Shown: positions 14,703-22,045 of the stretch, in pieces | Position numbering within the stretch: position 1 is the first letter of the stretch | Layout: every line of letters starts with the position of its first letter | From: CALREA01 sp041674865 | Lineage (GTDB): Bacteria > Patescibacteriota > Gracilibacteria > UBA1369 > UBA12463 | Assembly: GCA_041674865.1 (NCBI GenBank) | Contig: JBAYUX010000016.1 | Coordinates: 1 to 23,117, forward strand | Direction of reading: 5' to 3' | Length of the DNA stretch: 23,117 nucleotides | Notes under the pieces: model-generated | The model's database searches: none | What the model was told of the DNA's origin: nothing | What the model saw: only the letters and a program-made list of their open reading frames with translations | Position numbers and translations under genes: made by a program

Positions 14703-15292
14703 GGCGACATTGTAACGGTAGAATAGAGTTTTTCAAACCTGTTTTTTAGGTCGGCCAAGGTTCCGGCATTTTCAATGACATAAGGAGTTTCGTAATCCCG
14801 CGTCACGGAGTACAGAGCATCGAAGTAGACATCGGTCTTTCCACGAGCCAAAACGCGCTCCTTGCAGAGATTTTCAGGAGCAGTGACCTTCAAAAGGAGA
14901 TCGACATGTTTCGCCAAACCTTCCGGCTCAAAAGCGGCGGCCTCTATCGCAATCTTCATGACTCCGAGTTTCTTTTGCTGATCGATCCAGTGAGTAACCT
15001 CATTCGCAACGAGTGGGTGAATAAGGTGCTCAAGAATCTTGAGCTTAAGCGGTTTAGAAAGCACCATCTTGGCCAAACGCGAGGTCAAAACCGATCCATC
15101 CTTGGCAATGAAATTCTTCCCGAAGAACTCCCCTATTCGCTTAGCGCCCGCCTCTCCGGACTTATAAAGGTCGTGAACCGCATCATCAGCACGCCAGACG
15201 ACAAAACCCTTCTCTTCAAAAAAAGAAAGGATCGTCGACTTGCCACTACCTGGTGGTCCAAATACTCCAATAATAAAAGGCTTTTCGGCCAT
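14699..15292 (-). CDS. coaE: Dephospho-CoA kinase-like protein
   Basis: CoaE phosphorylates dephospho-CoA, the last step of coenzyme A synthesis. The 197 residues fit the family. P-loop GPPGSGKST lies at 12-20, followed by the substrate-binding RADDAVHDLY segment, the LIHPLV motif, and RVLARGKT as the lid arginine region. ENAGTLADLKNRFEKLY is the typical C-terminus (compare xNxGxxxxL). The gene begins 12 bp after the HEPN-like gene and its TGA overlaps the gatB start, so it sits in the middle of an operon. It is the only recognised gene of the window that ends in TGA. No other CoA-pathway gene is nearby. The substrate is inferred from family membership. Confidence 0.85.
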   Translation of the reverse strand: MAEKPFIIGVFGPPGSGKSTILSFFEEKGFVVWRADDAVHDLYKSGEAGAKRIGEFFGKNFIAKDGSVLTSRLAKMVLSKPLKLKILEHLIHPLVANEVTHWIDQQKKLGVMKIAIEAAAFEPEGLAKHVDLLLKVTAPENLCKERVLARGKTDVYFDALYSVTRDYETPYVIENAGTLADLKNRFEKLYSTVTMSP

Positions 15293-15304
15293 ATAGGAAT
15301 CACA

Positions 15305-15721
15305 TTAGGAATTGATATCCACGCCGCACAACGCGTATGCCTTCTTATAAGCCGCCACGCACCTCGAAGCGATCCGGGGCTCCACTTTCACATCCAACTC
15401 ATGAGCAATTCGATTTCTCACCTTGTGGGCGTCCCATAAGTCTTGAATATTCGAGAGACGTTTCCCAGCTTTCTTCAACTTTTCTCCAAGAGGACCCTTG
15501 TAGCCTTTTTTTGAAAGAAGAAGGTCAAGAAGCTTATCCCCTTCCAAAACGCTATGACGAGGATCCCAATAGGCCCTCTTCTCCAAATCAACAAAACGAG
15601 CACGAATATCTCGAAGTTCACGATCAGAAAAAAGAGGTTTCCTATTACGGAAAGCTCGATACGCAAAGAGTCCGAAAATGACGAGAAGCAGAATAATCGC
15701 TACGAGAATAGGGAAGCTCAT
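15305..15721 (-). CDS. Membrane-anchored protein with a HEPN-like RNxxxH motif
   Basis: 138 residues. An N-terminal membrane anchor (about 4-22: FPILVAIILLLVIFGLFAY) is followed by a basic stop-transfer and a cytosolic helical domain. That domain contains WDAHKVRNRIAHELD (96-110), in which R102-N-R-I-A-H107 fits the R-N-x3-H motif of HEPN ribonuclease domains. Before it lies a typical helical stretch (GDKLLDLLLSKKG). HEPN domains occur in RNases, toxins and antiviral proteins, but also in inactive binding proteins. The gene follows the PH-domain gene after 9 bp and precedes coaE by 12 bp, so it is in a housekeeping operon with no antitoxin-like partner beside it. No activity can be claimed. 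Confidence 0.72.
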   Translation of the reverse strand: MSFPILVAIILLLVIFGLFAYRAFRNRKPLFSDRELRDIRARFVDLEKRAYWDPRHSVLEGDKLLDLLLSKKGYKGPLGEKLKKAGKRLSNIQDLWDAHKVRNRIAHELDVKVEPRIASRCVAAYKKAYALCGVDINS

Positions 15722-15730
15722 AACAATGTA

Positions 15731-16411
15731 TTAGCGACGAATAACTCTTTTAATAATCTTTTTCTTTTTTTCAGGAAGCTTTGCAGACTCCTTTTCAGCA
15801 GCTACTTCAATAATCTCTGCCCCATCTTTATCAGGAAGATGACCAGTTTTTTTCATATGCTCATAGAGCATTCCGGAAAGAAGTGACTTCAAAGAATCAT
15901 GGCTATTGAAGTTATGATGTTCCATATACTCCTCCTGATACTTCAAAATCTGTCTTTCAATACGTTTTGGATTATTTCCACCATCCATCTTCATAGTCGA
16001 ATTTCCTCCAACTTTTTCGAGAGTCACATCGCCATAACCAAGAACAGTACGCCAAAAACCAGCAATCGTATAACTGACCCCCTCAACCATATGATACTCA
16101 ATTCGAGTAGTTGAAACCTCAAAAAGACTCGGGGAACGAATATCAATAACAGCCCTATCGGTAATAAGCCAAACATAGTAATACCAATCATATAAATCAT
16201 AAAAAATCCGCATAACCGCCATCACCATCCACGCAATAGTTGCCCAAAAAAGCGTTGGGAAAAAGAACAAAAGAATGATAGGAAAACAAAATCCAATAAT
16301 AAATATTTTCAAAAAAACAGGAAACATAATGGCAAGATTTCTGTGAACCACAGAGTGAATCTTTTCACCTTTTTCCAGGTACTCTCCAAAAAAATAGTAA
16401 GCTGTTTTCAT
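15731..16411 (-). CDS. Bacterial PH-domain (YdbS-like) membrane protein
   Basis: 226 residues. Two adjacent membrane segments (about 28-52 and 54-72, very rich in F, I, W and Y) follow a short N-terminal part (YFFGEYLEKGEKIHSVVHR). The rest contains a bPH2-type module: WLITDRAVIDIRSPSLFEVSTT, then IEYHMVEGVSYTI and LGYGDVTLEKVG. This is the usual pattern of bacterial PH membrane proteins (YdbS/YdbT-like), whose role is poorly known. The C-terminus is basic (KKKKIIKRVIRR). First gene of the five-gene minus operon, with its own promoter overlapping that of lepB. No Shine-Dalgarno; the leader is only a few nucleotides. Confidence 0.75.
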   Translation of the reverse strand: MKTAYYFFGEYLEKGEKIHSVVHRNLAIMFPVFLKIFIIGFCFPIILLFFFPTLFWATIAWMVMAVMRIFYDLYDWYYYVWLITDRAVIDIRSPSLFEVSTTRIEYHMVEGVSYTIAGFWRTVLGYGDVTLEKVGGNSTMKMDGGNNPKRIERQILKYQEEYMEHHNFNSHDSLKSLLSGMLYEHMKKTGHLPDKDGAEIIEVAAEKESAKLPEKKKKIIKRVIRR

Positions 16412-16420
16412 GCACTTGAT

Positions 16421-16449
16421 ATAGTACTGAACTTCCGTCAGCTTGTAAA
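16421..16449 (-). promoter_or_regulatory. Promoter of the PH-domain/HEPN/coaE/gatB operon
   Basis: Minus strand: -35 TTTACA (16449-16444), a 17-bp spacer and -10 TACTAT (16426-16421), then 9 nt to the ATG at 16411. The predicted leader is 0-3 nt. The -35 overlaps the putative lepB -35 on the other strand, so the two promoters may compete. Confidence 0.55.
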
Positions 16450-16474
16450 TGAATCAAAAAAACGATAGGATAAC
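16443..16474 (+). promoter_or_regulatory. Putative lepB promoter
   Basis: -10 GATAAC (16469-16474) ends 6 nt before the lepB ATG. TTGTAA (16443-16448) is a possible -35, but the spacer would be 20 bp, which is long. GATAGG at 16465-16470 gives a better 16-bp spacer but a poorer hexamer. Confidence 0.35.
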
Positions 16475-16480
16475 TCTACT

Positions 16481-17296
16481 ATGAATCCTACTCCCCTAGA
16501 GAACGTGGACAACAACGAAGAAGACATGATTGATCTTCAGCCAGTTGATCAAATTCAACCTCTTCGCCATAAAAAATCAAAAAACAAATCCCCATTTAAA
16601 AAAGGATTAAAGTTTATTGGAGAAATTCTTCTCGACGCAATTATCATTATCGGGCTCGTCGTTATCATTAGAACGTATGTTATCGCGCCATTTCAAGTAC
16701 ATGGAACATCCATGTGTAACACCTTGAATTATCGAAACGGAGCCTGCAACTCAGGATATGGAGAATATCTTATCATTAGTAAATTCAGCTATGTGGTTGG
16801 ACAACCTGAACGTGGAGACATCGTTGTGTTTCGACCACCGGGAACCATCAAGTATGGAAAATTCGAGTCGCTCGTCAAAACACTCTTCCATCTCGACAAC
16901 CAGGAGTTTTTTATTAAGCGAGTTATAGGACTTCCGGGAGAAACCGTAGAGCTCAAGAATGGCTACGTTTATGTCACTAATACAGAGCATCCAAATGGAT
17001 TCAAGCTCAATGAATCGTACCTAAGTTCCATCAATCAAGGTAACACTCAGGCGCTCATCCCGGGAAAAACAAAATTCACAGTTCCAGAAGGACGTTATCT
17101 CGTCTTCGGCGATAACCGTGTTGTTTCAACCGATGCACGCAGCTGTTTCAAGAGCTCCATCTCAACAGGCTGTCAATTTGAAGAAGATGCATTTATTGGA
17201 ATGGAAAACATCGAAGGAAAGGCTTCAGTTATCCTCTTTCCTCTCAATGAACTCGGAAGAATCAAGAACCCTTACTTAGAATTGAGCGCGAAGTAA
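16481..17296 (+). CDS. lepB: Signal peptidase I
   Basis: Removes signal peptides from exported proteins at the outer face of the cytoplasmic membrane. 271 residues. A long charged cytoplasmic N-terminus (1-~45) precedes one membrane segment (~46-63). Box B HGTSMCNTL gives the catalytic Ser77. GDIVVFRPPG and FFIKRVIGLPGE give the catalytic Lys146. YLVFGDNRVVSTDARS (206-221) is the GDNR box. An extra ~20-residue segment lies between the GDIVVF strand and the lysine region. Two extra cysteine pairs (79/89 and 222/231) could form disulfides outside the cell; the second sits beside the GDNR box. Divergent from the PH-domain operon. The last 25 bp overlap the 3' end of the convergent membrane-protein gene. 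Confidence 0.94.
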   Translation: MNPTPLENVDNNEEDMIDLQPVDQIQPLRHKKSKNKSPFKKGLKFIGEILLDAIIIIGLVVIIRTYVIAPFQVHGTSMCNTLNYRNGACNSGYGEYLIISKFSYVVGQPERGDIVVFRPPGTIKYGKFESLVKTLFHLDNQEFFIKRVIGLPGETVELKNGYVYVTNTEHPNGFKLNESYLSSINQGNTQALIPGKTKFTVPEGRYLVFGDNRVVSTDARSCFKSSISTGCQFEEDAFIGMENIEGKASVILFPLNELGRIKNPYLELSAK

Positions 17297-17646
17297 AGTT
17301 CAATAAGCATAACAGAAGTAATAAGGAGGATTCCTGTCCACCAGGTCAATACTCCGGCAAGTTGAAGTGCAAGGGCACCAAGTGTCAACAAACTGAGCAG
17401 GACGCCCTGTCTCAGGGATATATTAATGTGGTGATAGTATACTTCATTCCTGTTAAGCCAGAGGCGAATATAAAATCCAAAGATCGCAAAACTACAAGAA
17501 AGTGCAAGAAAGAGTGTTAAGAAGAAAAATGCCAGAGCCATTCCTGTCGATTCAAATGGCGTAAGTTTTGTGATAACAACAAACCATCCAACCCAGCTCA
17601 TAAGAGCAGCAAGTCCGATAATCGAAAGGTATTTTTGATGAGTCAT
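17272..17646 (-). CDS. Four-span hypothetical membrane protein (124 residues)
   Basis: A small integral membrane protein with four predicted helices: about 7-27, 34-60, 83-99 and 102-120. The inner pairs are separated by a short polar loop (RLWLNRNEVYYHHINISLRQG). No catalytic motif is seen. It lies 21 bp after the 298-residue membrane protein gene and is probably cotranscribed with it. Its end overlaps the end of lepB by 25 bp in convergent orientation. Function unknown. Confidence 0.72.
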   Translation of the reverse strand: MTHQKYLSIIGLAALMSWVGWFVVITKLTPFESTGMALAFFFLTLFLALSCSFAIFGFYIRLWLNRNEVYYHHINISLRQGVLLSLLTLGALALQLAGVLTWWTGILLITSVMLIELYFALNSK

Positions 17647-17667
17647 AAGAAAAAGGTAAAAGAAATA

Positions 17668-18564
17668 TTATGCGTCTATGGCACGATCGAGCCTTCGAGC
17701 AAAAAGGAAGAAGGCGAGACCAATAATAAAAGCGGCGAAAAGTACAAAAAGATATGATTTGAGAAAAGAAAAAGCAATCACGTGAAAAACAGCTATAACG
17801 TGAACATATTGAGCACTATCCTGAGGAAGACCAAAGAAATTTGGAGAAAGAAACTTCTCCGAAATTGCGATAAAAAGCGCTATAAAGCCGCCAAGAACAG
17901 CTGATGTCATCCACATACTTCCAGCCCAACGCAATCCAGTATCCCAAACTTTAAACCACAAAAGAAGCATAAGAAGAGTGAAAGCGAAGAGAACCGTAGA
18001 GATGTAATACGCCATTGTATCAAGAGTTTTTGCCGTAGATACATAACTACTCTTCGACATACCAAGATCAAGTTCATAAGAAAAATCCCCCTTCGTTCCA
18101 GCAAACTGGGTAATCAACTTGTCTTGATAGAAATCTTGGGAATCCCCCCGAAGCTTAATTTCACTAGAAAATTCTTTCAAAAACTCCTTCGAAACAGGGA
18201 CGAGAGAAGAGAGGTTGATTGGAATCTTGAGGCTTTTTTTAGCTGTGTCGGGTGTAGTGGAGATAATTCGTTGATCAAATTGATCAAGAGACTGATCGAT
18301 AACCTTTCGAAGAACATCTGGGGTAAAGTGTTTAACGAAATGCGCACGAATCTCATCTTGAGTGAATCGAGCGAAAACAGGGTCGATTCGCTGAATGTTC
18401 TCAGCAACATAGTCAGAAAGTGGAGGATAAGCCGCATCAAATAAGGCACCTTGATAAAAAGAACGAGAAAAAAATGTCTTTCCCGTCGTAAGTCCGAGAA
18501 AGAAAGGAACACTCGCAACAACAAAAATCGTGAAAATAAGTGAGGCAATAATTTTGCGAAGCAT
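17668..18564 (-). CDS. Membrane protein with a large extracytoplasmic domain, unknown function
   Basis: 298 residues from the ATG at 18564; a TTG two codons earlier was not chosen because the -10 box ends 6 nt before this ATG. An N-terminal membrane helix (about 4-25) is followed by ~150 polar residues expected outside the cell (RSFYQGALFDAAYPPLSDYV, FTPDVLRKVIDQSLDQF). Three or four C-terminal helices follow (about 187-206, 215-235, 250-285), ending in a basic FARRLDRAIDA tail. I do not recognise a family. The gene has a clear promoter and is followed by the four-span protein gene, so the two may form a membrane complex (inference). Confidence 0.72.
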   Translation of the reverse strand: MLRKIIASLIFTIFVVASVPFFLGLTTGKTFFSRSFYQGALFDAAYPPLSDYVAENIQRIDPVFARFTQDEIRAHFVKHFTPDVLRKVIDQSLDQFDQRIISTTPDTAKKSLKIPINLSSLVPVSKEFLKEFSSEIKLRGDSQDFYQDKLITQFAGTKGDFSYELDLGMSKSSYVSTAKTLDTMAYYISTVLFAFTLLMLLLWFKVWDTGLRWAGSMWMTSAVLGGFIALFIAISEKFLSPNFFGLPQDSAQYVHVIAVFHVIAFSFLKSYLFVLFAAFIIGLAFFLFARRLDRAIDA

Positions 18565-18570
18565 GGCCAA

Positions 18571-18599
18571 ATTCTAACAAACGAAAGCTAATGTATCAA
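18571..18599 (-). promoter_or_regulatory. Promoter of the 298-residue membrane protein gene, leaderless type
   Basis: Minus strand: -35 TTGATA (18599-18594), a 17-bp spacer, -10 TAGAAT (18576-18571), then six bases to the ATG at 18564. Both hexamers match consensus at 5 of 6. Transcription should start at the ATG. Confidence 0.6.
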
Positions 18600-18606
18600 C
18601 AAGCTT

Positions 18607-19632
18607 TTATAGGCAAGAGATTTCAAGACCGTGAATTGGATTCTCCATGCCGGGAGCAAGTGGCTTGTCGGCAACAATCTTCCAAATAGTTTCTTTTTGA
18701 ATACTGCCAGGCATACTGAAACCCGCAGCTTTTTTGTGACCACCTCCATTGAAGTTGGCAGCAAGAGCAGAAAGATCAACATCATCTCTTCGTGTCCGGA
18801 ACGACCCTTTGATATTTCCCTTTCCGTCTTCAGCAAGAAGAACGCAAAATTTCGTATCAGGAACCGCATTGAGAAGATCGATAACTCCGCCAGACTCGTC
18901 AGGATGAGCGCCAGACTCGCCGAAGTCTTTCATCGTAAGAACAGACATGCACACTCCGTCATCAGTAACCTTCATATTCTCGAGAACACGTCCCCAAAGT
19001 TTTAATGTACTCAGCGTATTACTTCGAAACATCGACCGAGAGATCGAGTTCACGCGAGCACCTTTCGAGACAAGATCGGAAGAAACCTCGTACACTTCCT
19101 GAGTCGTATTTGAGTGCATCAAACTTCCTGTGTCGTTATAAATGCCAGCGAGAAGAGCAGTAGCCATAGCTGGACTAATAGCAACTCGCAAAAAGGTAAA
19201 CCAACGATAAATAATAAGAGTTGCAGAAGCCGCGTGTGGATCAACGATATTAAGCGTTCCAAAGTTATCATTTGAAGCATGATGGTCGATATTCAAAACC
19301 GGAACCACTCCAGAAAAGATATCTGGATAGATCGTATGAAACTGGGTCATATAGTAAGCACCCGCATCGCAGACAATAATGAGATCGTAATCCGTAAATG
19401 TGAAGTTATTCACAAAACGTCGTATGTCAGGCAAGAAGTCATATCGTTCGGAAGGCACATCGATACAGGCAAGTGTCGTCTGTTTTCCCATAGACTGGAG
19501 CCAGAGGTGAATCGCAATATTCGCACCAAGTGTGTCGCCATCCGGCCTACGGTGAGAAATGAGCAGAATTTTTTCTGATCGCTCGATAAGTTTCTTTGCC
19601 TCCCGAAATGTAGTTGTGATATTGTCGTTCAT
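18607..19632 (-). CDS. nrnA: DHH/DHHA1 phosphoesterase, NrnA type
   Basis: Degrades short oligoribonucleotides (nanoRNA) and, in characterised relatives, dephosphorylates pAp; some relatives act on cyclic dinucleotides. 341 residues, the normal two-domain size. The DHH domain carries LLISHRRPDGDTLGANIA (23-40, DxD metal ligands), IVCDAG (86-91), the signature DHH (116-118) and IYNDTGSL. The C-terminal DHHA1 domain has FRTRRDDVDLSALA and the substrate-binding GGGHKKAAG (296-304). The ATG at 19632 is preferred to a start at 19707, because a TTGATA/TACAAT promoter lies in the extra segment and the extra residues do not resemble the family. Divergent from fmt with 23 bp between starts. Confidence 0.92.
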   Translation of the reverse strand: MNDNITTTFREAKKLIERSEKILLISHRRPDGDTLGANIAIHLWLQSMGKQTTLACIDVPSERYDFLPDIRRFVNNFTFTDYDLIIVCDAGAYYMTQFHTIYPDIFSGVVPVLNIDHHASNDNFGTLNIVDPHAASATLIIYRWFTFLRVAISPAMATALLAGIYNDTGSLMHSNTTQEVYEVSSDLVSKGARVNSISRSMFRSNTLSTLKLWGRVLENMKVTDDGVCMSVLTMKDFGESGAHPDESGGVIDLLNAVPDTKFCVLLAEDGKGNIKGSFRTRRDDVDLSALAANFNGGGHKKAAGFSMPGSIQKETIWKIVADKPLAPGMENPIHGLEISCL

Positions 19633-19650
19633 AGAAGGTAAAATTGTAAT
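19622..19650 (+). promoter_or_regulatory. Putative fmt promoter, leaderless type
   Basis: -35 TTGTCG (19622-19627, 4 of 6), a 17-bp spacer and -10 TGTAAT (19645-19650, 5 of 6), then five bases to the ATG at 19656. It overlaps the nrnA promoter on the opposite strand. Confidence 0.45.
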
Positions 19651-19670
19651 TGAATATGAGAAAATATCAA
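19643..19670 (-). promoter_or_regulatory. Promoter of nrnA
   Basis: Minus strand: -35 TTGATA (19670-19665), a 16-bp spacer and -10 TACAAT (19648-19643), then 10 nt to the ATG at 19632. The predicted leader is about 3 nt. The -35 lies inside the fmt coding start. Confidence 0.6.
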
Positions 19671-20621
19671 GTTGTATTTTTCGGGACATCAGAGTTTGCG
19701 GTTTCAACCCTGAATTCGTTATTAGAAAGCCAAGAAATCGAGGTTAACGCCATCGTTTCTCAGCCAGATAAGCCAACGGGGAGACACCAGGAGCTGACCC
19801 CGACCCCCATAAAGGCATTTGTAGCAAAAACAGGAATTCCAGTCCTACAGCCAGAAAGCCTCAAGAAAAACTCTGATTTTGAGGAACTTTTACGGAATCT
19901 AGAGCCCGATCTCTTTGTCGTCGTCTCGTACGGTCAGATCATTCCGAAGCGCCTCCTAGAGATACCAAAGTTTGGAGCTCTCAATGTTCACGGATCCCTC
20001 CTCCCGCGCTACAGAGGTGCCTCCCCTATTCAACAGTCACTCCTCTCAGGCGATACTCAGACAGGAATCACTATTATCAAAATCAATGAAAAGATGGATG
20101 AGGGTCCTATTCTTTTCATCAAGAGAATGCCAATAGAAGAAATTGATACCTTCGAAACGCTCTACGCAAAACTCGCAGCACTTGGTGGAGAGTTTATCGC
20201 TCCGGTGGCACTCGACTATATCGATGAGACCCTTGGACCTATTCCTCAGGACCACTCACGGGCCACCTACTGCGAGAAAATAGAAAAAGAGGACGGACGC
20301 ATCAATTGGAAGGTAGTGACGGCAGAAGAGATCCACAATCGAATACGAGCCTTCACGCCATGGCCAGGATGTTTCACCATCTGGAACGGAAAACGACTCA
20401 AAATCCTCAAGACAAAAGTACAGGCCGATGCAAAAGAAAAAGCAGGAGTTATGAAAATTCACACAGGAGAAAGCGGTGAAAAAGAACTCTGGATTGGAAC
20501 AAAACACGGAGCACTCATCGCAGAAAAACTCCAGATCGAAGGAAAGGGAGAGATGGATGCAAAAACATTTATCAATGGCTACAGCAGTAAGATTCAGGAA
20601 GTACCTGAGTTATCAAACTAG
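19656..20621 (+). CDS. fmt: Methionyl-tRNA formyltransferase
   Basis: Transfers a formyl group from 10-formyl-tetrahydrofolate to initiator Met-tRNA. 321 residues. The N-terminal formyltransferase fold begins YQVVFFGTSEFAVSTL and contains the folate-site loop NVHGSLLPRYRGASPI, the family signature (catalytic Asn-His-Asp region: N and H here, D in GDTQTGITI). The C-terminal OB-like domain starts around RAFTPWPGCF. The ATG at 19656 is chosen over a TTG at 19650 because the TTG falls within the predicted -10 box. Divergent from nrnA and convergent with the ligase-like gene; the two stops share the palindrome ctag at 20618-20621. Confidence 0.96.
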   Translation: MRKYQVVFFGTSEFAVSTLNSLLESQEIEVNAIVSQPDKPTGRHQELTPTPIKAFVAKTGIPVLQPESLKKNSDFEELLRNLEPDLFVVVSYGQIIPKRLLEIPKFGALNVHGSLLPRYRGASPIQQSLLSGDTQTGITIIKINEKMDEGPILFIKRMPIEEIDTFETLYAKLAALGGEFIAPVALDYIDETLGPIPQDHSRATYCEKIEKEDGRINWKVVTAEEIHNRIRAFTPWPGCFTIWNGKRLKILKTKVQADAKEKAGVMKIHTGESGEKELWIGTKHGALIAEKLQIEGKGEMDAKTFINGYSSKIQEVPELSN

Positions 20622-22021
20622 CTGACCGACTTCGGCTGACTAACTTCTGGCAAAACTTCTTCTTGATGAGCACGAGCAGTAACGTGGTCAGGATTTGATT
20701 GAAGTGTTATGGCTGCAATCGCAAGAACAACGGTGAAGAAAATATTCCCGTGGTAGAGAGAAAAGAAATAGTGGTCAGTTAGACTAAGAAGGAAGAGGGC
20801 GATCCAAAGAGTAAATACTTGAGGACTCAGTTTTCGACGTTGGTACAAATGAATGAACACGTAGGCAAATAGGAATACAAAAAGTGCAAGACCTGCGAGA
20901 CCAATTTCACTACTGACAACAAGAAAAAGATTATGTGGAGGCTGGTACTCCCAAGGAGAAAGTTTGTCCGGAACAACAAGCTGTATAGCCGAAGATGACT
21001 CCCCTAGCCCAACGCCAAGCGGATGATCGAGAGCAAGACGAACACCATCAGCAAAGTTTTGTGAGCGGAACTGAAGGGCCTGATGATCATCGAATTTCAT
21101 TCGAGAAAAAAGGAGCGCCCCGACATTAAACGAAACGAGGAGAATGAGAAGAACCGTACTCATCGTAAGAATAGTGCGAAGACTGAGGTGGCGTTTCGTA
21201 AGGTAGTAGTAAATACCAAAACCGATCAAACCAGCAAAAAATGCTGTTCGCGAAAAGGTAAGAAGAAAGGCAAAAAAGAAAATAAAGGTAATAATTCCGT
21301 ATGGGTACGGCGCGCGCCTATAGACATTTTTTATAGCGAAAAAGCCAAAAATCAAATATGCCGCAAAAATATTCGGGTGAAGGAAGTTTCCGTAGGCGCG
21401 CAAAATCTTTCCTCCACTCGTCATAAGTGTTGCAACTCCGGACATGGTTTTCGCCAAAGGTGGCTCACCTAAAAACGACAGCCCAACACTCGAACCAAGG
21501 ACGTACTGACAAATCCCAAGAACCGACTCTCCAAGGAGTCCAAAAACGATAATAAGAAAAATCTTCTCAAGCGAAACAAGATTGTTAATAAGAACAAGAT
21601 ACAAAAAGAAGCACTCAAGAAATCGGAGAACCAGAAGAAAACTCAAGGTAAAGTCAGGAGAAATAAAAATAGAAATCTCTCCAAGGGTCAGGAGAAGAAG
21701 CCAGAAAAAGAGAATAGCGCGATTACCCCATGTGAGATTTTTCACATCCTCGTGATGAAGAAAAAAATGAATACTAAAAGCAAAAAAACTACCCAGTAAA
21801 AAAAGATCTGACAGGTAGAGAAAAAATGTTTGATATGGATTAGCATCTCCGCTTGAAAAAAACAAAGTCTCGTATGCGTGAAGCTTAAGCGGAATAAACA
21901 AGGTAACAAAAAACAACATTAAGGCGACCTCTCCCCATCGTTTAAAAAAAACCTGCTCCCCTTCCGGAAAGAAATATTCGCGCACCATGTGAGAAAAACG
22001 AGAAAAAAACATGGAGATCAT
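20618..22021 (-). CDS. O-antigen ligase / polymerase (Wzy_C family) membrane protein
   Basis: 467 residues with about 10-12 hydrophobic helices, the layout of the WaaL/Wzy superfamily that joins or polymerises surface glycans on lipid carriers. The family region is visible as FLLTFSRTAFFAGLIGFGIYY. It is followed by a large loop with HPLGVGLGESSS and EYQPPHNLFLVVSSEIGLAG (the PPHN motif with its conserved histidine), then the last helices. The charged N-terminus is cytosolic and the C-terminal tail is polar. The gene follows the solute-binding protein gene after 24 bp. Substrate unknown; the TagA-type enzyme elsewhere in the window could serve the same envelope polymer (inference). The stop overlaps that of fmt. 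Confidence 0.85.
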   Translation of the reverse strand: MISMFFSRFSHMVREYFFPEGEQVFFKRWGEVALMLFFVTLFIPLKLHAYETLFFSSGDANPYQTFFLYLSDLFLLGSFFAFSIHFFLHHEDVKNLTWGNRAILFFWLLLLTLGEISIFISPDFTLSFLLVLRFLECFFLYLVLINNLVSLEKIFLIIVFGLLGESVLGICQYVLGSSVGLSFLGEPPLAKTMSGVATLMTSGGKILRAYGNFLHPNIFAAYLIFGFFAIKNVYRRAPYPYGIITFIFFFAFLLTFSRTAFFAGLIGFGIYYYLTKRHLSLRTILTMSTVLLILLVSFNVGALLFSRMKFDDHQALQFRSQNFADGVRLALDHPLGVGLGESSSAIQLVVPDKLSPWEYQPPHNLFLVVSSEIGLAGLALFVFLFAYVFIHLYQRRKLSPQVFTLWIALFLLSLTDHYFFSLYHGNIFFTVVLAIAAITLQSNPDHVTARAHQEEVLPEVSQPKSVS

Positions 22022-22045
22022 GAATACCTTTAAAGATATAAAAAA

